Assembly (NCBI RefSeq): GCF_000153045.1
Contig: NZ_CH724160.1
Coordinates: forward strand, 701,499-765,498
Origin: Synechococcus sp. WH 5701
Lineage (GTDB): Bacteria > Cyanobacteriota > Cyanobacteriia > PCC-6307 > Cyanobiaceae
DNA length: 64,000 bases
Direction: 5' to 3'
Position 1 is the stretch's first letter; every line of letters starts with the position of its first letter. A program made the position numbers and the translations under genes. Below are positions 25,886 to 33,381 of this stretch, piece after piece. The notes beneath the pieces are model-generated. The model was not told the origin of the DNA. It searched no databases and saw only the letters and a program-made list of their open reading frames with translations.

Positions 25886-26215
25886 ATGCTCCCCCATGCA
25901 GACCACGCGATCGTTGACGATGCCAAGGTCTGCGACTACCTGCTCTCAGACATGCATCCAGTCGGTCGCTTCAAGGCCAGGGTATTTCGTTCACTCGGCT
26001 ACACCGTTGAATACTGGATACGACTTCGTGATGATCTGCTCCACCATGGGCAGACTGGGACGGTTCAGCGGATCGAGATGAGCGCCTATGGGATGAAAGT
26101 TGTCATCAGTGCTACGTTGAAAGGCCCCAACGGTGCATCCAGACCATTCAGAACGGTCTGGCTGATCTCTGATCATTCCAGGCAGCCAAGGCTCGTCACC
26201 GCATTTCCGGAGTAA
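25886..26215 (+). CDS. DUF6883 family protein (candidate toxin)
   Basis: ATG 25886 preceded by CAGGA; 109 residues. MLPHADHAIVDDAKVCDYLL, SDMHPVGRFKARVFRSLGYT and a C-terminal strand VWLISDHSRQPRLVTAFPE match DUF6883, a small domain found alone beside DUF4926 genes or as the C-terminal tip of polymorphic toxins. A toxin role is therefore plausible but unproven. The next gene starts four bases after the stop. Confidence 0.72.
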   Translation: MLPHADHAIVDDAKVCDYLLSDMHPVGRFKARVFRSLGYTVEYWIRLRDDLLHHGQTGTVQRIEMSAYGMKVVISATLKGPNGASRPFRTVWLISDHSRQPRLVTAFPE

Positions 26216-26218
26216 GTC

Positions 26219-26452
26219 ATGTTTGCCTTGCACCAGACAGTTGCTCTCACCCAGGACATTCCCGAGACTGGTCTTCAGTCGGGCGATCTCGGTGCTGTTG
26301 TTGCCATTCACGATCCTGAAACCTATGAGGTTGAGTTCGTCGCCGCATCAGGACGCACGCAATCTCTCCTGATGCTTTCCTCAGCCAGCCTCCGAGCGAT
26401 TGGTGATCAGGATCTGATCGCTGTGCGTTCGCTCGCCACGGCCAAGCATTGA
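26219..26452 (+). CDS. DUF4926 family protein (candidate antitoxin/immunity)
   Basis: 77 residues: HQTVALTQDIPETGLQSGDL followed by GAVVAIHDPETYEVEFVAAS. This is the small SH3-like beta-barrel DUF4926, recurrently the downstream partner of DUF6883. The gene spacing of three bases implies one operon. The likely role is neutralising the partner; no direct evidence. Confidence 0.75.
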   Translation: MFALHQTVALTQDIPETGLQSGDLGAVVAIHDPETYEVEFVAASGRTQSLLMLSSASLRAIGDQDLIAVRSLATAKH

Positions 26453-26515
26453 GTTTCGGACGTGCTCATCGACCCTAAGCATCCGCTCGGCGATGGGCTC
26501 TCCATGCTGTGGGTT

Positions 26516-27205
26516 TGATCTGCACCCGGCCGCTGCCCTCCAGCGCGCAGAACATGCAGCCCGCTTCGCGGTGGCCGTAGCTGGCCTGCACACCGCGGAA
26601 GTCGGTGCAGTCGGTGTCGCGCTTGCCGGCGTTGCAGCGGAAACAGAGCGCCTGCAAGTGGCTGATGGCGTCGGAGCCGCCGTGGTTTTTCGGGACGATG
26701 TGGTCCACCTCCAGGGCCCGCTGGTGCTCGTGCGCGCCGCCCAATTCGCAGCGGCCCCGGGCACGGGTGAGAACCCTGTATTTCACCGAGCCGCTGATCG
26801 GCGTGCAGTGGCGGCTCGGTGGGCGAACACCTCCTCGCCGCGCTGCTCGCGGGAGGCGTCGAGGCGCTGGCGGCACAGCTGCTGCAGCGCGTCGCGCTCG
26901 GCGTCGCTCAGCTCGTCGCCGCCGATCAGGCTGTAGGCGCCGTTGCCGTAGGCGGTGATGCCGTTGCCGGTGAGCACCATGCCCACCATCCGCTGCCCAG
27001 GATCCGCCGGGCCACGTCCTGCGCTGGGGCCGGGCTGTGGCGGCCCAGCTGTTCCATGAGCATCAGCGGTTGGTCGATGTGGCTCATGCGCATCTGCTTG
27101 GCGATGGTGTGCCTCAGGCGCTCGTAGGTGGGGGAGGGGTGCTAGGGCATGGGGGCATCCTGGCTGGGGTGTGACGGGGGGTGGCACCTGTGGGGCAGAA
27201 GCCCT
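26516..27205 (-). repeat. HNH-HIT relic c (longest decayed copy)
   Basis: Nearly the whole N-terminal and HNH coding region is recognisable in two reverse frames: GNGAYSLIGGDELSDAERDA in one, and RALEVDHIVPKNHGGSDAIS in the other, separated by a base deletion near 26815. The first Cys pair is changed (CELGG instead of CECCG), and the HIT part is cut off near 26516. The 5-prime end has the type-2 start (MPPCPSTPPPP) and the leader at 27147-27203. hicB starts 57 bases beyond. Confidence 0.8.
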
Positions 27206-27261
27206 GCGGCGATGCCATGCCCTTTGTCACCCCTTCGGAAAGACTTGGCGAGTTGCCTACG

Positions 27262-27501
27262 ATGAATCCACTGAAGGCAGCAGAGACTGTGCGTACGTTC
27301 TCCGCCGTGATCGAGCGCTGCGCGGACACGGGCCTGCTTGTGGGCTACGTCCCTGGCTTCCCCGGCGCTCACAGCCAGGGGGAGACCCTTGATGAGCTGC
27401 AGGCCAACCTCCAGGAGGTGATCACCATGCTCTTGGAGGACGGCGAGCCGGCCCTGGGGAGCGACTTCGTGGGCCTGCAGCAGATCGTGGTGCCGGCCTG
27501 A
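27262..27501 (+). CDS. hicB: HicB antitoxin
   Basis: ATG 27262, 79 residues: VRTFSAVIERCADTGLLVGY with VPGFPGAHSQGETLDELQAN, the degenerate RNase-H-like HicB fold. A separate DNA-binding domain is not present, so this is the short HicB form. The longer upstream reading overlaps relic c's leader and is not needed. hicA follows two bases after the stop. HicB binds and masks the HicA active site. Confidence 0.86.
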   Translation: MNPLKAAETVRTFSAVIERCADTGLLVGYVPGFPGAHSQGETLDELQANLQEVITMLLEDGEPALGSDFVGLQQIVVPA

Positions 27502-27503
27502 AC

Positions 27504-27728
27504 GTGGGCTCAACCCCCGTCCTCAAGTTCTCTGAGGTGGCGGACATCCTTCGGAAACTGGGCTTCGATGTGGTTCGTCAGCGCGGCTCCCATCTGCAGT
27601 TTCGTGATCCTCGCGGACGCTGCACCACAGTTCCAGTTCACAAGGGACGTGATATCTCTCCTCCGCTGCTTCGTCAGATCGCCAAGGACATCGGCATGAC
27701 CCTGGAGGAGTTCCTCAGCCACCGCTGA
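27504..27728 (+). CDS. hicA: HicA mRNA interferase toxin
   Basis: GTG 27504, 74 residues, the usual HicA length. The dsRBD-like fold shows LKFSEVADILRKLGFDVVRQ followed by RGSHLQFRDPRGRC with the catalytic His (GSH), then TTVPVHKGRDISPPLLRQI. The module looks intact. The antitoxin-first order is less common than hicA-hicB but is known. Confidence 0.88.
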   Translation: MGSTPVLKFSEVADILRKLGFDVVRQRGSHLQFRDPRGRCTTVPVHKGRDISPPLLRQIAKDIGMTLEEFLSHR

Positions 27729-27782
27729 GCACCGAATCGTTGATGTGGCGCAGGCGACGCAGTTGGTGGGTGAGTGGTGATC

Positions 27783-27944
27783 TCAGGCGAGTTGCAGCAA
27801 CCAGGCTTTGAGGGCCTTCTCCAGACACTGCTGCGCGGCCCAACCCCAGCTGGCTTGCTCCACCTCTGGATCCAGCAGGCGGCGGGCCATCCTGAGGTCG
27901 CGGCGTGCGATGCGCAGCAGCCGCAGCGCTTCAGGCCTGGCCAT
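27783..27944 (-). pseudogene. Truncated HEPN-domain gene
   Basis: From ATG 27944 only 53 residues, MARPEALRLLRIARRDLRMA through AAQQCLEKALKAWLLQLA, then a stop. This is the first two helices of a HEPN domain, which normally extends to about 125 residues with the RxxxxH ribonuclease motif. The truncation removes that motif. The gene overlaps the 3-prime end of the MNT gene by 14 bases, the usual MNT/HEPN linkage. Confidence 0.7.
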
Positions 27945-28281
27945 CGAGCAGAACGCCCTCCCGCATGGCCTCGTACACCAGGGAGCCTGGCTCCTTGGCT
28001 CGGCGGGCCACTTCGCTGCTCGAGTGGAGCACCAGGTCGACCGACAGATCCGGCTGGGCCACGGCACCCCAGAGGTCAGCGAGCAGCCCAAAGCGGTCGC
28101 GTTGCGCCAGCCAGGCATCAGGCACGGTGATCAGCAGGTCCACATCGGAGTCGGCCCGGCCATCTCCGCGGGCCCTCGATCCAAACAGACGCACATCAGC
28201 AGCAGGGATCAGCTGGCGAATGCCGGCAACCATGCCCGCCAGCCTCGGCTCGATCGGTTTGGAGGCTGTCGTGGAAGTCAT
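27931..28281 (-). CDS. MNT-domain nucleotidyltransferase
   Basis: ATG 28281, 116 residues (an upstream ATG at 28329 lies in the relic). LIPAADVRLFGSRARGDGRA with DSDVDLLITVPDAW gives the GSxARG and DxDLL motifs of minimal nucleotidyltransferases. Such proteins AMPylate or otherwise modify HEPN RNase toxins and act as antitoxins. The motifs and length are intact, but its HEPN partner downstream is truncated, so this is an antitoxin without a working toxin. Confidence 0.82.
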   Translation of the reverse strand: MTSTTASKPIEPRLAGMVAGIRQLIPAADVRLFGSRARGDGRADSDVDLLITVPDAWLAQRDRFGLLADLWGAVAQPDLSVDLVLHSSSEVARRAKEPGSLVYEAMREGVLLDGQA

Positions 28282-28334
28282 GGATCCATTCTGATGGCCA
28301 CTGGGTTCGCCCGGAAGCAGGCTCACCATCGCTG

Positions 28335-28432
28335 CGGTCTGGATGAAGGCGCGCAGGCGCCCGTAGGTGGCGGAGGCATAGGCATCCTCGCTGGGGTGAG
28401 ACGGGGGGTGGCACTGGTGGAGGGGAAGCCCT
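28335..28432 (-). repeat. HNH-HIT relic d (5-prime end and leader only)
   Basis: Contains GCGCGCAGGCGCCCGTAGGTGG, equivalent to the N-terminal coding part, and the leader GGCATCCTCGCTGGGGTGAG with GTGGCACTGG and GGGAAGCCC. It ends 56 bases before tacA. Confidence 0.65.
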
Positions 28433-28488
28433 TGCGTGCGTCGTTTGTACTAACGTTGTCGAGCTACTCAAGGTGGAGACGGTTCGCC

Positions 28489-28782
28489 ATGGCTGCCATC
28501 GGAGCTTCGCCTCCTGCGCGCTCAGCCCGGCTCGGCCTGCGCGCCACGCCGGAGCAGGAAGCCGTGCTGCGCCGTGCCGCCGAGGCGACCCACAAGTCGC
28601 TCACCGACTTCATCCTCGACAGTGCCTGTCTCGCTGCCGAGCAGACGCTCCTTGATCAGCGCCTGTTCATGGTCTCGGCCTCCCAGGCCCAGGCCCTGAT
28701 GGATCTGCTGGACCGCCCCGAACAGGCCAACGAGGGTCTCCGTGATCTGTTCGCCAGGCAGGCACCCTGGGACGCCCAGTGA
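28489..28782 (+). CDS. tacA: TacA-like DUF1778 antitoxin
   Basis: ATG 28489, 97 residues. RLGLRATPEQEAVLRRAAEA with KSLTDFILDSACLAAEQTLL is the ribbon-helix-helix DUF1778 domain. The C-terminal part (ALMDLLDRPEQANEGLRDLF) wraps the acetyltransferase toxin. The stop overlaps the toxin start by four bases. Autoregulation by the RHH domain is expected. Confidence 0.88.
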   Translation: MAAIGASPPARSARLGLRATPEQEAVLRRAAEATHKSLTDFILDSACLAAEQTLLDQRLFMVSASQAQALMDLLDRPEQANEGLRDLFARQAPWDAQ

Positions 28783-29279
28783 CCTGGCGGCCGCCGGAGC
28801 CGCTGGCCGTCCAGCACCAGCTGGAAGGCTTTGACTGCGGCAGGCCCACACTGAATCACTGGCTACTGCACCACGCCCGCCAGGCGCAGACCAGTGGCTC
28901 GGCCAGAACGTTCGTCGTTGCCGACGAGGCGAATCGCGTCGCCGGCTATTTCAGCCTCACCGTGGGCCAGGTCGACACGGTGGAGGCCCCAGAGCGCATC
29001 CGTCAGGGCATGGGGCGATTTCCGCTGCCCGTGGTCATCCTGGCCAGGCTCGCCGTGTCACGGGAGAACCATGGACGAGGCCTCGGTGTCGGGATGCTTC
29101 AGGACGCGATCCGTCGGACGCTGGTGATCGCCGAGCAGGCCGGAATTCGGGCGATCCTGACCCATCCCATCGACGAAGACGCGGCACGCTTCTACACCCG
29201 GTTCGGATTCACCGCATCGCCACTGCGCCAGCAGCAGCTGCTCCTGCTGCTCAAGGACGCGAGGAAGATCCTCCGGTGA
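28779..29279 (+). CDS. tacT: TacT-like GNAT acetyltransferase toxin
   Basis: 166 residues. The GNAT fold shows LEGFDCGRPTLNHWLLHHAR, the acetyl-CoA-binding LARLAVSRENHGRGLGVGML (RGxG/A-type loop) and the C-terminal AARFYTRFGFTASP with the conserved Tyr. TacT toxins acetylate the amino group of charged aminoacyl-tRNA and stop translation. Complete and coupled to tacA. The stop lies directly against relic e. Confidence 0.88.
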   Translation: MTWRPPEPLAVQHQLEGFDCGRPTLNHWLLHHARQAQTSGSARTFVVADEANRVAGYFSLTVGQVDTVEAPERIRQGMGRFPLPVVILARLAVSRENHGRGLGVGMLQDAIRRTLVIAEQAGIRAILTHPIDEDAARFYTRFGFTASPLRQQQLLLLLKDARKILR

Positions 29280-29333
29280 GCATGGGGGCATCCGGCTGGG
29301 TGAGACGTAGGTGGCATTTGTAAGAGGAGGAAC
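29280..29333 (-). repeat. HNH-HIT relic e (leader fragment)
   Basis: Only the leader remains: CATGGGGGCATCCGGCTGGG followed by TGAGACGTAGGTGGCATTTG. It begins within a few bases of the tacT stop. Confidence 0.6.
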
Positions 29334-29379
29334 ACAGGCAAGTCAGGCCGCCATGTCAGCGCGTGATCGCCGTTGCCCG

Positions 29380-29589
29380 GCCCCACTGCCTGGCGTGCCT
29401 ACGTCCAGCGGGGGTATCGTCAAAGGGCGGCGGGCGATCACTGCCGACACCGATCTGCGCCTGTGCCGTTTCTTCGGTCTGAGTGATGGTTTCTGGCTGC
29501 GGATGCAAGGGAGCCATGACCTGAAGCTGGCCAAGCAGGTTCTGGCGAATGTGTTGCCGGCGATCGAGCCAATCCAGCCAATGGCTTGA
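29380..29589 (+). pseudogene. higA: HigA antitoxin fragment
   Basis: The reading GGIVKGRRAITADTDLRLCR followed by FFGLSDGFWLRMQGSHDLKL is the C-terminal half of a HigA/VapI-type XRE antitoxin. The first helices of the DNA-binding domain are absent, and no HigB toxin is found next to it. The frame extends upstream to 29311 without matching residues. A non-functional remnant is most likely. Confidence 0.72.
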
Positions 29590-29611
29590 GCAGGGTTGGC
29601 GGCTCGGTGCC

Positions 29612-30015
29612 AGCTGATGCCGCCCTCTGCGTCGCTCAGCTGCTCGCCGCCCACCAGGGCGACGGTGCCCTTCTCGCAGTGGGTGATGGCGTTGCCGGTG
29701 AGCACCTTGCCCACCATGCGCGTCCCAGGATCCGGTGGGGGCCACGTCCTGCGCTGGGGCGGGGCTGGCTGTTGCCTGGCAAATCTGTGGCCCAGCAGTT
29801 CCATCAGCATCAGCGGTTGGTCGATGGGGCTCATGCGCATCCGCTTGGCGATGGTGTGCCGCAGGCGAAGGAAGGCAGCGGAGGGGCTGGAGGCCATGGA
29901 GTGATGCTGGCGGCTGTCGGGCGAGCGGGCCAGGTTTGGTTTTGGGCGGCCTGTCAGGCAGGTGCCCCTGCTGGGATCCCTTCTGGCGTGGGGGTGCTGA
30001 GGCTGCAGCAGGTCG
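29612..30015 (-). repeat. HNH-HIT relic f
   Basis: Covers the ALxGGEQLSDAE-coding part through the start and leader of the type-1 form (GCCATGGAGTGATGCTGGCG; CCAGGTTTGGTTTTGGGCGG). It shares a private insertion, GGCTGTTGCCTGGCAAATC, with relic g, so f and g are sister copies. It ends 58 bases before mntA. Confidence 0.78.
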
Positions 30016-30073
30016 GCTAGGTAGGGGTGTCGTGTCCATCGCCCTCGGCGGGGATGCAGTCCAGAATGGGACC

Positions 30074-30388
30074 ATGGCTGTCCCGTCGAACCAGGAAACT
30101 TCCCTTTCCCAGCGGCTCCGGGCCGCCCGCGAGGAGGTGCTTGCCGTGGCTCACCTCCATGGGGCCCGCAACCTGCGGATCTATGGCTCGGTGGCCCGCG
30201 GCCAGGATCGGCCCGGCAGCGACCTTGACCTTCTCGTGGATCTGGAGCGGGGCTGTTCCCTGCTGGAGGTGATCGCTCTTCGGCAGGAGCTGGAAGCTCT
30301 GTTGAATTGCCAGGTGGATCTGGCGGAAGCAGCGCAGTTGCATCCATTGATCCGTGATCAGGTCATCGCGCAAGCAACGGCGTTGTGA
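30074..30388 (+). CDS. mntA: MntA-type nucleotidyltransferase antitoxin
   Basis: ATG 30074, 104 residues. The motif LRIYGSVARGQDRPGSDLDL carries GSxARG and DxD, followed by LLVDLERGCSLLEVIALRQE. MntA inactivates HepT by adding AMP to a conserved tyrosine. The stop overlaps the hepT start by four bases. Both genes are complete, making this the only evidently intact MNT/HEPN module of the three or four in the array. Confidence 0.9.
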   Translation: MAVPSNQETSLSQRLRAAREEVLAVAHLHGARNLRIYGSVARGQDRPGSDLDLLVDLERGCSLLEVIALRQELEALLNCQVDLAEAAQLHPLIRDQVIAQATAL

Positions 30389-30726
30389 GCAAGGATCTCC
30401 TTTACCTCACCAGCATTGGCGAAGCCCTTGAGCGCATCACTCTCTACACCATGGAAGGCCGCGCAGCTTTTCTTGCTTCCACGCTTCTGCAGGATGGAGT
30501 GATACGCAATCTGATCGTGATCGGCGAGGCCGTGAAGAATCTGTCGGCCGACCTTCGCGAGTCCGAAACGACTACTCCTTGGAAGTCCATCGCCGGCATG
30601 CGGGACGTTCTTATTCATGATTATCTGCGTGTGAATCTGGAGCAGGTCTGGGAAACCGTGGCGCGTGACCTACCACCCCTCGGTCTCACCGTTCGCTCAC
30701 TGATTGAACGGCAAAGGAACGATTGA
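30385..30726 (+). CDS. hepT: HepT HEPN-domain ribonuclease toxin (DUF86)
   Basis: 113 residues: YLTSIGEALERITLYTMEGR, VIRNLIVIGEAVKNLSADLR and the catalytic motif RDVLIHDY (R-x4-H with the Tyr target two residues later) at about residues 73-80. HepT is a tRNA- or mRNA-cleaving RNase held inactive by MntA. Family length is normal. Downstream, 30727-30844 has only a short unexplained frame (MNPLDYQKRVILPLPVPG). Confidence 0.9.
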   Translation: MSKDLLYLTSIGEALERITLYTMEGRAAFLASTLLQDGVIRNLIVIGEAVKNLSADLRESETTTPWKSIAGMRDVLIHDYLRVNLEQVWETVARDLPPLGLTVRSLIERQRND

Positions 30727-30844
30727 TCTGCAAAGCGAGCATCGTCTGCTGCCCAAGAGACCCACCATGAACCCCCTGGATTACCAGAAGCGGGTGATCC
30801 TGCCGCTGCCCGTCCCTGGCCTGCAGGTAGTTGGTGCGGCCCTC

Positions 30845-31575
30845 TCGCCTTGGCCATCACCATCGCGCTTGCCGGCGTTGCAGCGAAAGCAGAGCGCCAG
30901 CAGGTTGCTGATGTCGTCTGGGCCGCCGTGGTTCCACCGCTGCGCGGAAGGCTTCGCCTACGGGATGATGTGGTCCACCTCCAGGGCCCGCTGGTGCTCG
31001 TGCGCGCCGCAGCACTCGCAGCGGCCTCGGGCGCATCGGTGAACCCGGTACTTCACCGAGCCGCTGATCGGGGTGCGGTGGCGGCTGCGGTGGCCGAAGC
31101 CGCAGGCTTCTCAACAAACAAACAAGTCATCACTTCGCCGCGCTGCTCGCGGAAGGCATCGAGGCGCTGGCGGCACAGCTGCTGCAGCTGGTCGCGCTCG
31201 GCGTCGCTCAGTTCGTCGCCGCCGATCAGGCTGTAGGCGCCGTTGCCGTAGGCGGTGATGCCGTTGCCGGAGAGCACCTTGCCCACCATCCGCTGCCCAG
31301 GATTCGCCGGGCCACGTCCTGCGCTGGGGCGGGGCTGGCTGTTGCCTGGCAAATCAGTGGCCGAGCAGTTCCAGCAGCATCAGAGGCTGATCGATGGGGC
31401 TCATGCGCATCCGCTCGGCGATGAACGCGCGCAGGCGAAGGAAGACAGCAGAGCGGCTGGAGGCCATGGAGTGATGCTGGCGGCTGCCGGGCGACCGGGG
31501 CAGGTTTGGTTTTTGGCGGCCCGTCAGGTTGGCACCCCTGCTGGGATCCCTTCTGGTGTGCCACCCCAGCCGCCT
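30845..31575 (-). repeat. HNH-HIT relic g
   Basis: Covers the HNH region (GCGTTGCAGCGAAAGCAGAG, TGATGTGGTCCACCTCCAGG) through the N-terminus and type-1 leader. Two palindromic insertions interrupt it: GCGGAAGGCTTCGCC at 30944-30958 and GAAGCC-GCA-GGCTTC at 31096-31110. The leader ends just before the mazE operator repeats. Confidence 0.8.
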
Positions 31576-31580
31576 GAGGC

Positions 31581-31600
31581 GTCTATACCTCTGTCTATAC
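31581..31600 (+). promoter_or_regulatory. Direct repeats upstream of mazE
   Basis: GTCTATAC occurs at 31581-31588 and 31593-31600, a 12-base offset, immediately before the mazE start (31606). The offset is near one DNA turn, suiting cooperative binding by an AbrB-fold antitoxin. Candidate operator; inference only. Confidence 0.45.
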
Positions 31601-31605
31601 GCCTG

Positions 31606-31872
31606 ATGTCCATGGCCGCCACCCCTTCGCGCCAGGCCCTGCGCCGCTGGGGCAACAGCCTTGGCATTCGCCTGCCTGCAGCCATCGCCCGGGAGGCTCG
31701 GCTGCAGGAAGATCAGGCCGTGGAACTCTCCGTCGTGGAAGGTAGGGTGCTGATCCGGCCGGTTCAGCCTCGCCTGTCTCTGGCCGAACGGCTGGCGGCC
31801 TACGAGCCCATGCCTGGCGAACCCACGGAGGCCATGGCCTTCCCTCCGGACGGGGCTGAGGTCGTCGAGTGA
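31606..31872 (+). CDS. mazE: MazE-like AbrB-fold antitoxin
   Basis: ATG 31606 (or 31612), 88 residues. The swapped-hairpin DNA-binding domain is RRWGNSLGIRLPAAIAREAR with AVELSVVEGRVLIRPV, followed by an acidic C-terminal toxin-binding tail. The stop overlaps the mazF GTG start. It should repress the operon through the repeats upstream. Confidence 0.88.
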   Translation: MSMAATPSRQALRRWGNSLGIRLPAAIAREARLQEDQAVELSVVEGRVLIRPVQPRLSLAERLAAYEPMPGEPTEAMAFPPDGAEVVE

Positions 31873-32219
31873 ACCCCCGCCGAGGGGGCCAGGCGTGGGT
31901 GCCCGATCGCGGTGACGTGATCTGGATCGATCACCACCCTTTTGCGGTGCTGTCCACCGCCTCCTTTCACGCCACCGTGGGCCTGGTGGTGGGCTGTGCG
32001 ATGACCTCAGCTCCCTACAACAGTGGTTCCACCTTTGCTGTGGATCTGGGCCCGATCCACGATCGTCCGGGCGCTCACAGCTATGTGCTGTGCCAGCAAC
32101 TCAAATCCTTCGACTGGCGCGCCAGGGGCGCTCGCCTCCATCCACTCGGGCGACTGAACGACTCCCAACTGGAGGAGGTGATGGCGATTGTGGGGCAGAT
32201 CCTTGGCTTGGTGGTGTGA
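31869..32219 (+). CDS. mazF: MazF mRNA interferase
   Basis: GTG 31869 overlaps the mazE stop; 116 residues. The fold motifs are RGDVIWIDHHPFAVLSTAS with an unusual loop after GDV, GLVVGCAMTSAPYNSGSTFA, the catalytic-region strand SYVLCQQLKSFDWRARGA and the C-terminal LEEVMAIVGQILG. MazF cleaves single-stranded mRNA at short motifs. Intact by length and core motifs. Confidence 0.88.
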   Translation: MNPRRGGQAWVPDRGDVIWIDHHPFAVLSTASFHATVGLVVGCAMTSAPYNSGSTFAVDLGPIHDRPGAHSYVLCQQLKSFDWRARGARLHPLGRLNDSQLEEVMAIVGQILGLVV

Positions 32220-32339
32220 GTCAGGGGCCTTCAGGTGAAACCCCTGGGCGCGAGGTCTCCCGGCATCGACGTCCTTGCTGCTCAGCAGCTCTGGAACGAT
32301 TCGGAGCTCCTGGAGCTTCCCGCCCGCACCACGACCGCG

Positions 32340-32463
32340 ACCAGTGCATTCGATTGATTTCCGTTCGACAGTCCAGACCAGAGGAGGTGGAGCTCGGCGT
32401 CACACGTCAGTCGATCATCAAGGTGTGGCTGGCGGAGCGGCTGGAGCCGCGGACGTCTGCTTG
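32340..32463 (+). pseudogene. Remnant of a CopG-like antitoxin gene with internal deletion
   Basis: The leader TTGATTTCCGTTCGACAGTC, continuing into CAGACCAGAGGAGGTGGAGC, equals that of the gene at 33382. It then jumps, missing the start and about 150 bases, to the C-terminal codons for VTRQSIIKVWLAERLE. It preserves the unshifted C-terminus that the 33382 copy has lost. Confidence 0.72.
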
Positions 32464-32482
32464 AGCGCGGAGCGCGGAACGA

Positions 32483-32866
32483 TCAGGAGGCCATCACCTC
32501 CACATGGCAGCGCAGTCCAGGTGCCCGGGCAGCACGGCTGTCGCCGGTGAGAAGTGTGGCTCCCAGCTCTTCGGCCAGGGCCACGTAGAGGGCGTCGTAG
32601 GCCGTGAGGTTGCTGCGCAGCTCCCAGGCCCGTGGCCAGAGGTGGCGGCTGACATGACGACGCAGGCCAAGCCGTTGGGCCGTGGCCAGGGCCTGCAGCG
32701 CGTGCTGCTCAGCAAGCTGATCGGCCAGCACCAGCCGGCGCAGCACCGAGAGCAGCTCGGCATCGATCAGATCAGGCGCCTGGAGGTTGGCCTCGGCCAG
32801 CCTGTCCCTGGCTGCGCCTTGGATCAGCAGCGCATCCACCAACACCGAGGCATCCACCACCACCAT
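32483..32866 (-). CDS. vapC: VapC-type PIN ribonuclease toxin
   Basis: 127 residues: MVVVDASVLVDALLIQG with the first Asp, DLIDAELLSVLRRLV with Glu, and TAYDALYVALAEELGATLLT with the two later Asp. All acidic residues of the PIN site are present. It overlaps the antitoxin gene (ATGA). VapC toxins cleave initiator tRNA or rRNA. Confidence 0.88.
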   Translation of the reverse strand: MVVVDASVLVDALLIQGAARDRLAEANLQAPDLIDAELLSVLRRLVLADQLAEQHALQALATAQRLGLRRHVSRHLWPRAWELRSNLTAYDALYVALAEELGATLLTGDSRAARAPGLRCHVEVMAS

Positions 32867-33090
32867 CAGCGTTCTGCCCGGATCTGCCGCAGTGCCTCCA
32901 GGATCCTGCCGTGGTCGATCGGAGCCGATGGCAAGGCATTGAGCAGGTCTGCGTTGTCGGCGCGGCGAGCGGTTTCGCTGAGTTCGCGCAGGGCGAAGGT
33001 GCTCAGGGGCAGCCCAGCGCGGTTGGCCAATCTTTCGAGCCGCTCCGCCACGTCATCGGGAACGTGGCGGATGTAGAGGGTGCGCGGCAT
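32866..33090 (-). CDS. vapB: VapB/FitA-like antitoxin
   Basis: ATG 33090, 74 residues. LYIRHVPDDVAERLERLANR with AGLPLSTFALRELSETARRA is a FitA-like ribbon-helix-helix domain. The tail (SAPIDHGRILEALRQIRAER) binds the PIN toxin. The upstream extension to 33405 lacks similarity and crosses another remnant. Confidence 0.85.
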   Translation of the reverse strand: MPRTLYIRHVPDDVAERLERLANRAGLPLSTFALRELSETARRADNADLLNALPSAPIDHGRILEALRQIRAER

Positions 33091-33122
33091 CTCTGTCAGG
33101 CTGCTTGCTCGCTGCTTGCAGC

Positions 33123-33323
33123 CTAGTGGCTGGTGGCTCGTTCCTTCTGTTCGATCAACGCTTCGGCTCTGTCGCACCAGGCTGCGCGATCCAGGCTGAG
33201 ATCTTCGGGTTCGTCGTCGTAGCAGTACTGCACAGCGAAGGTGGTGAAGGCACGGGCAGCAGCAGGCGGGAGATGTCGTGGGTAGACGGTGGCGTTCTGT
33301 CGAGATGGTGCAGCCAGGCCCAC
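33123..33323 (-). pseudogene. C-terminal HEPN-domain fragment
   Basis: The frame reads ARAFTTFAVQYCYDDEPEDL followed by SLDRAAWCDRAEALIEQ, resembling the final helices of HEPN-domain proteins; the N-terminal helices are not present. It complements in kind, though not necessarily in origin, the truncated HEPN at 27783. No nucleotidyltransferase is adjacent. Confidence 0.5.
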
Positions 33324-33381
33324 TACCAGAGCATCCGATTGATTTCCGTTCGGCGGTCCAGACCAGAAGAGGTGGAGCTCT

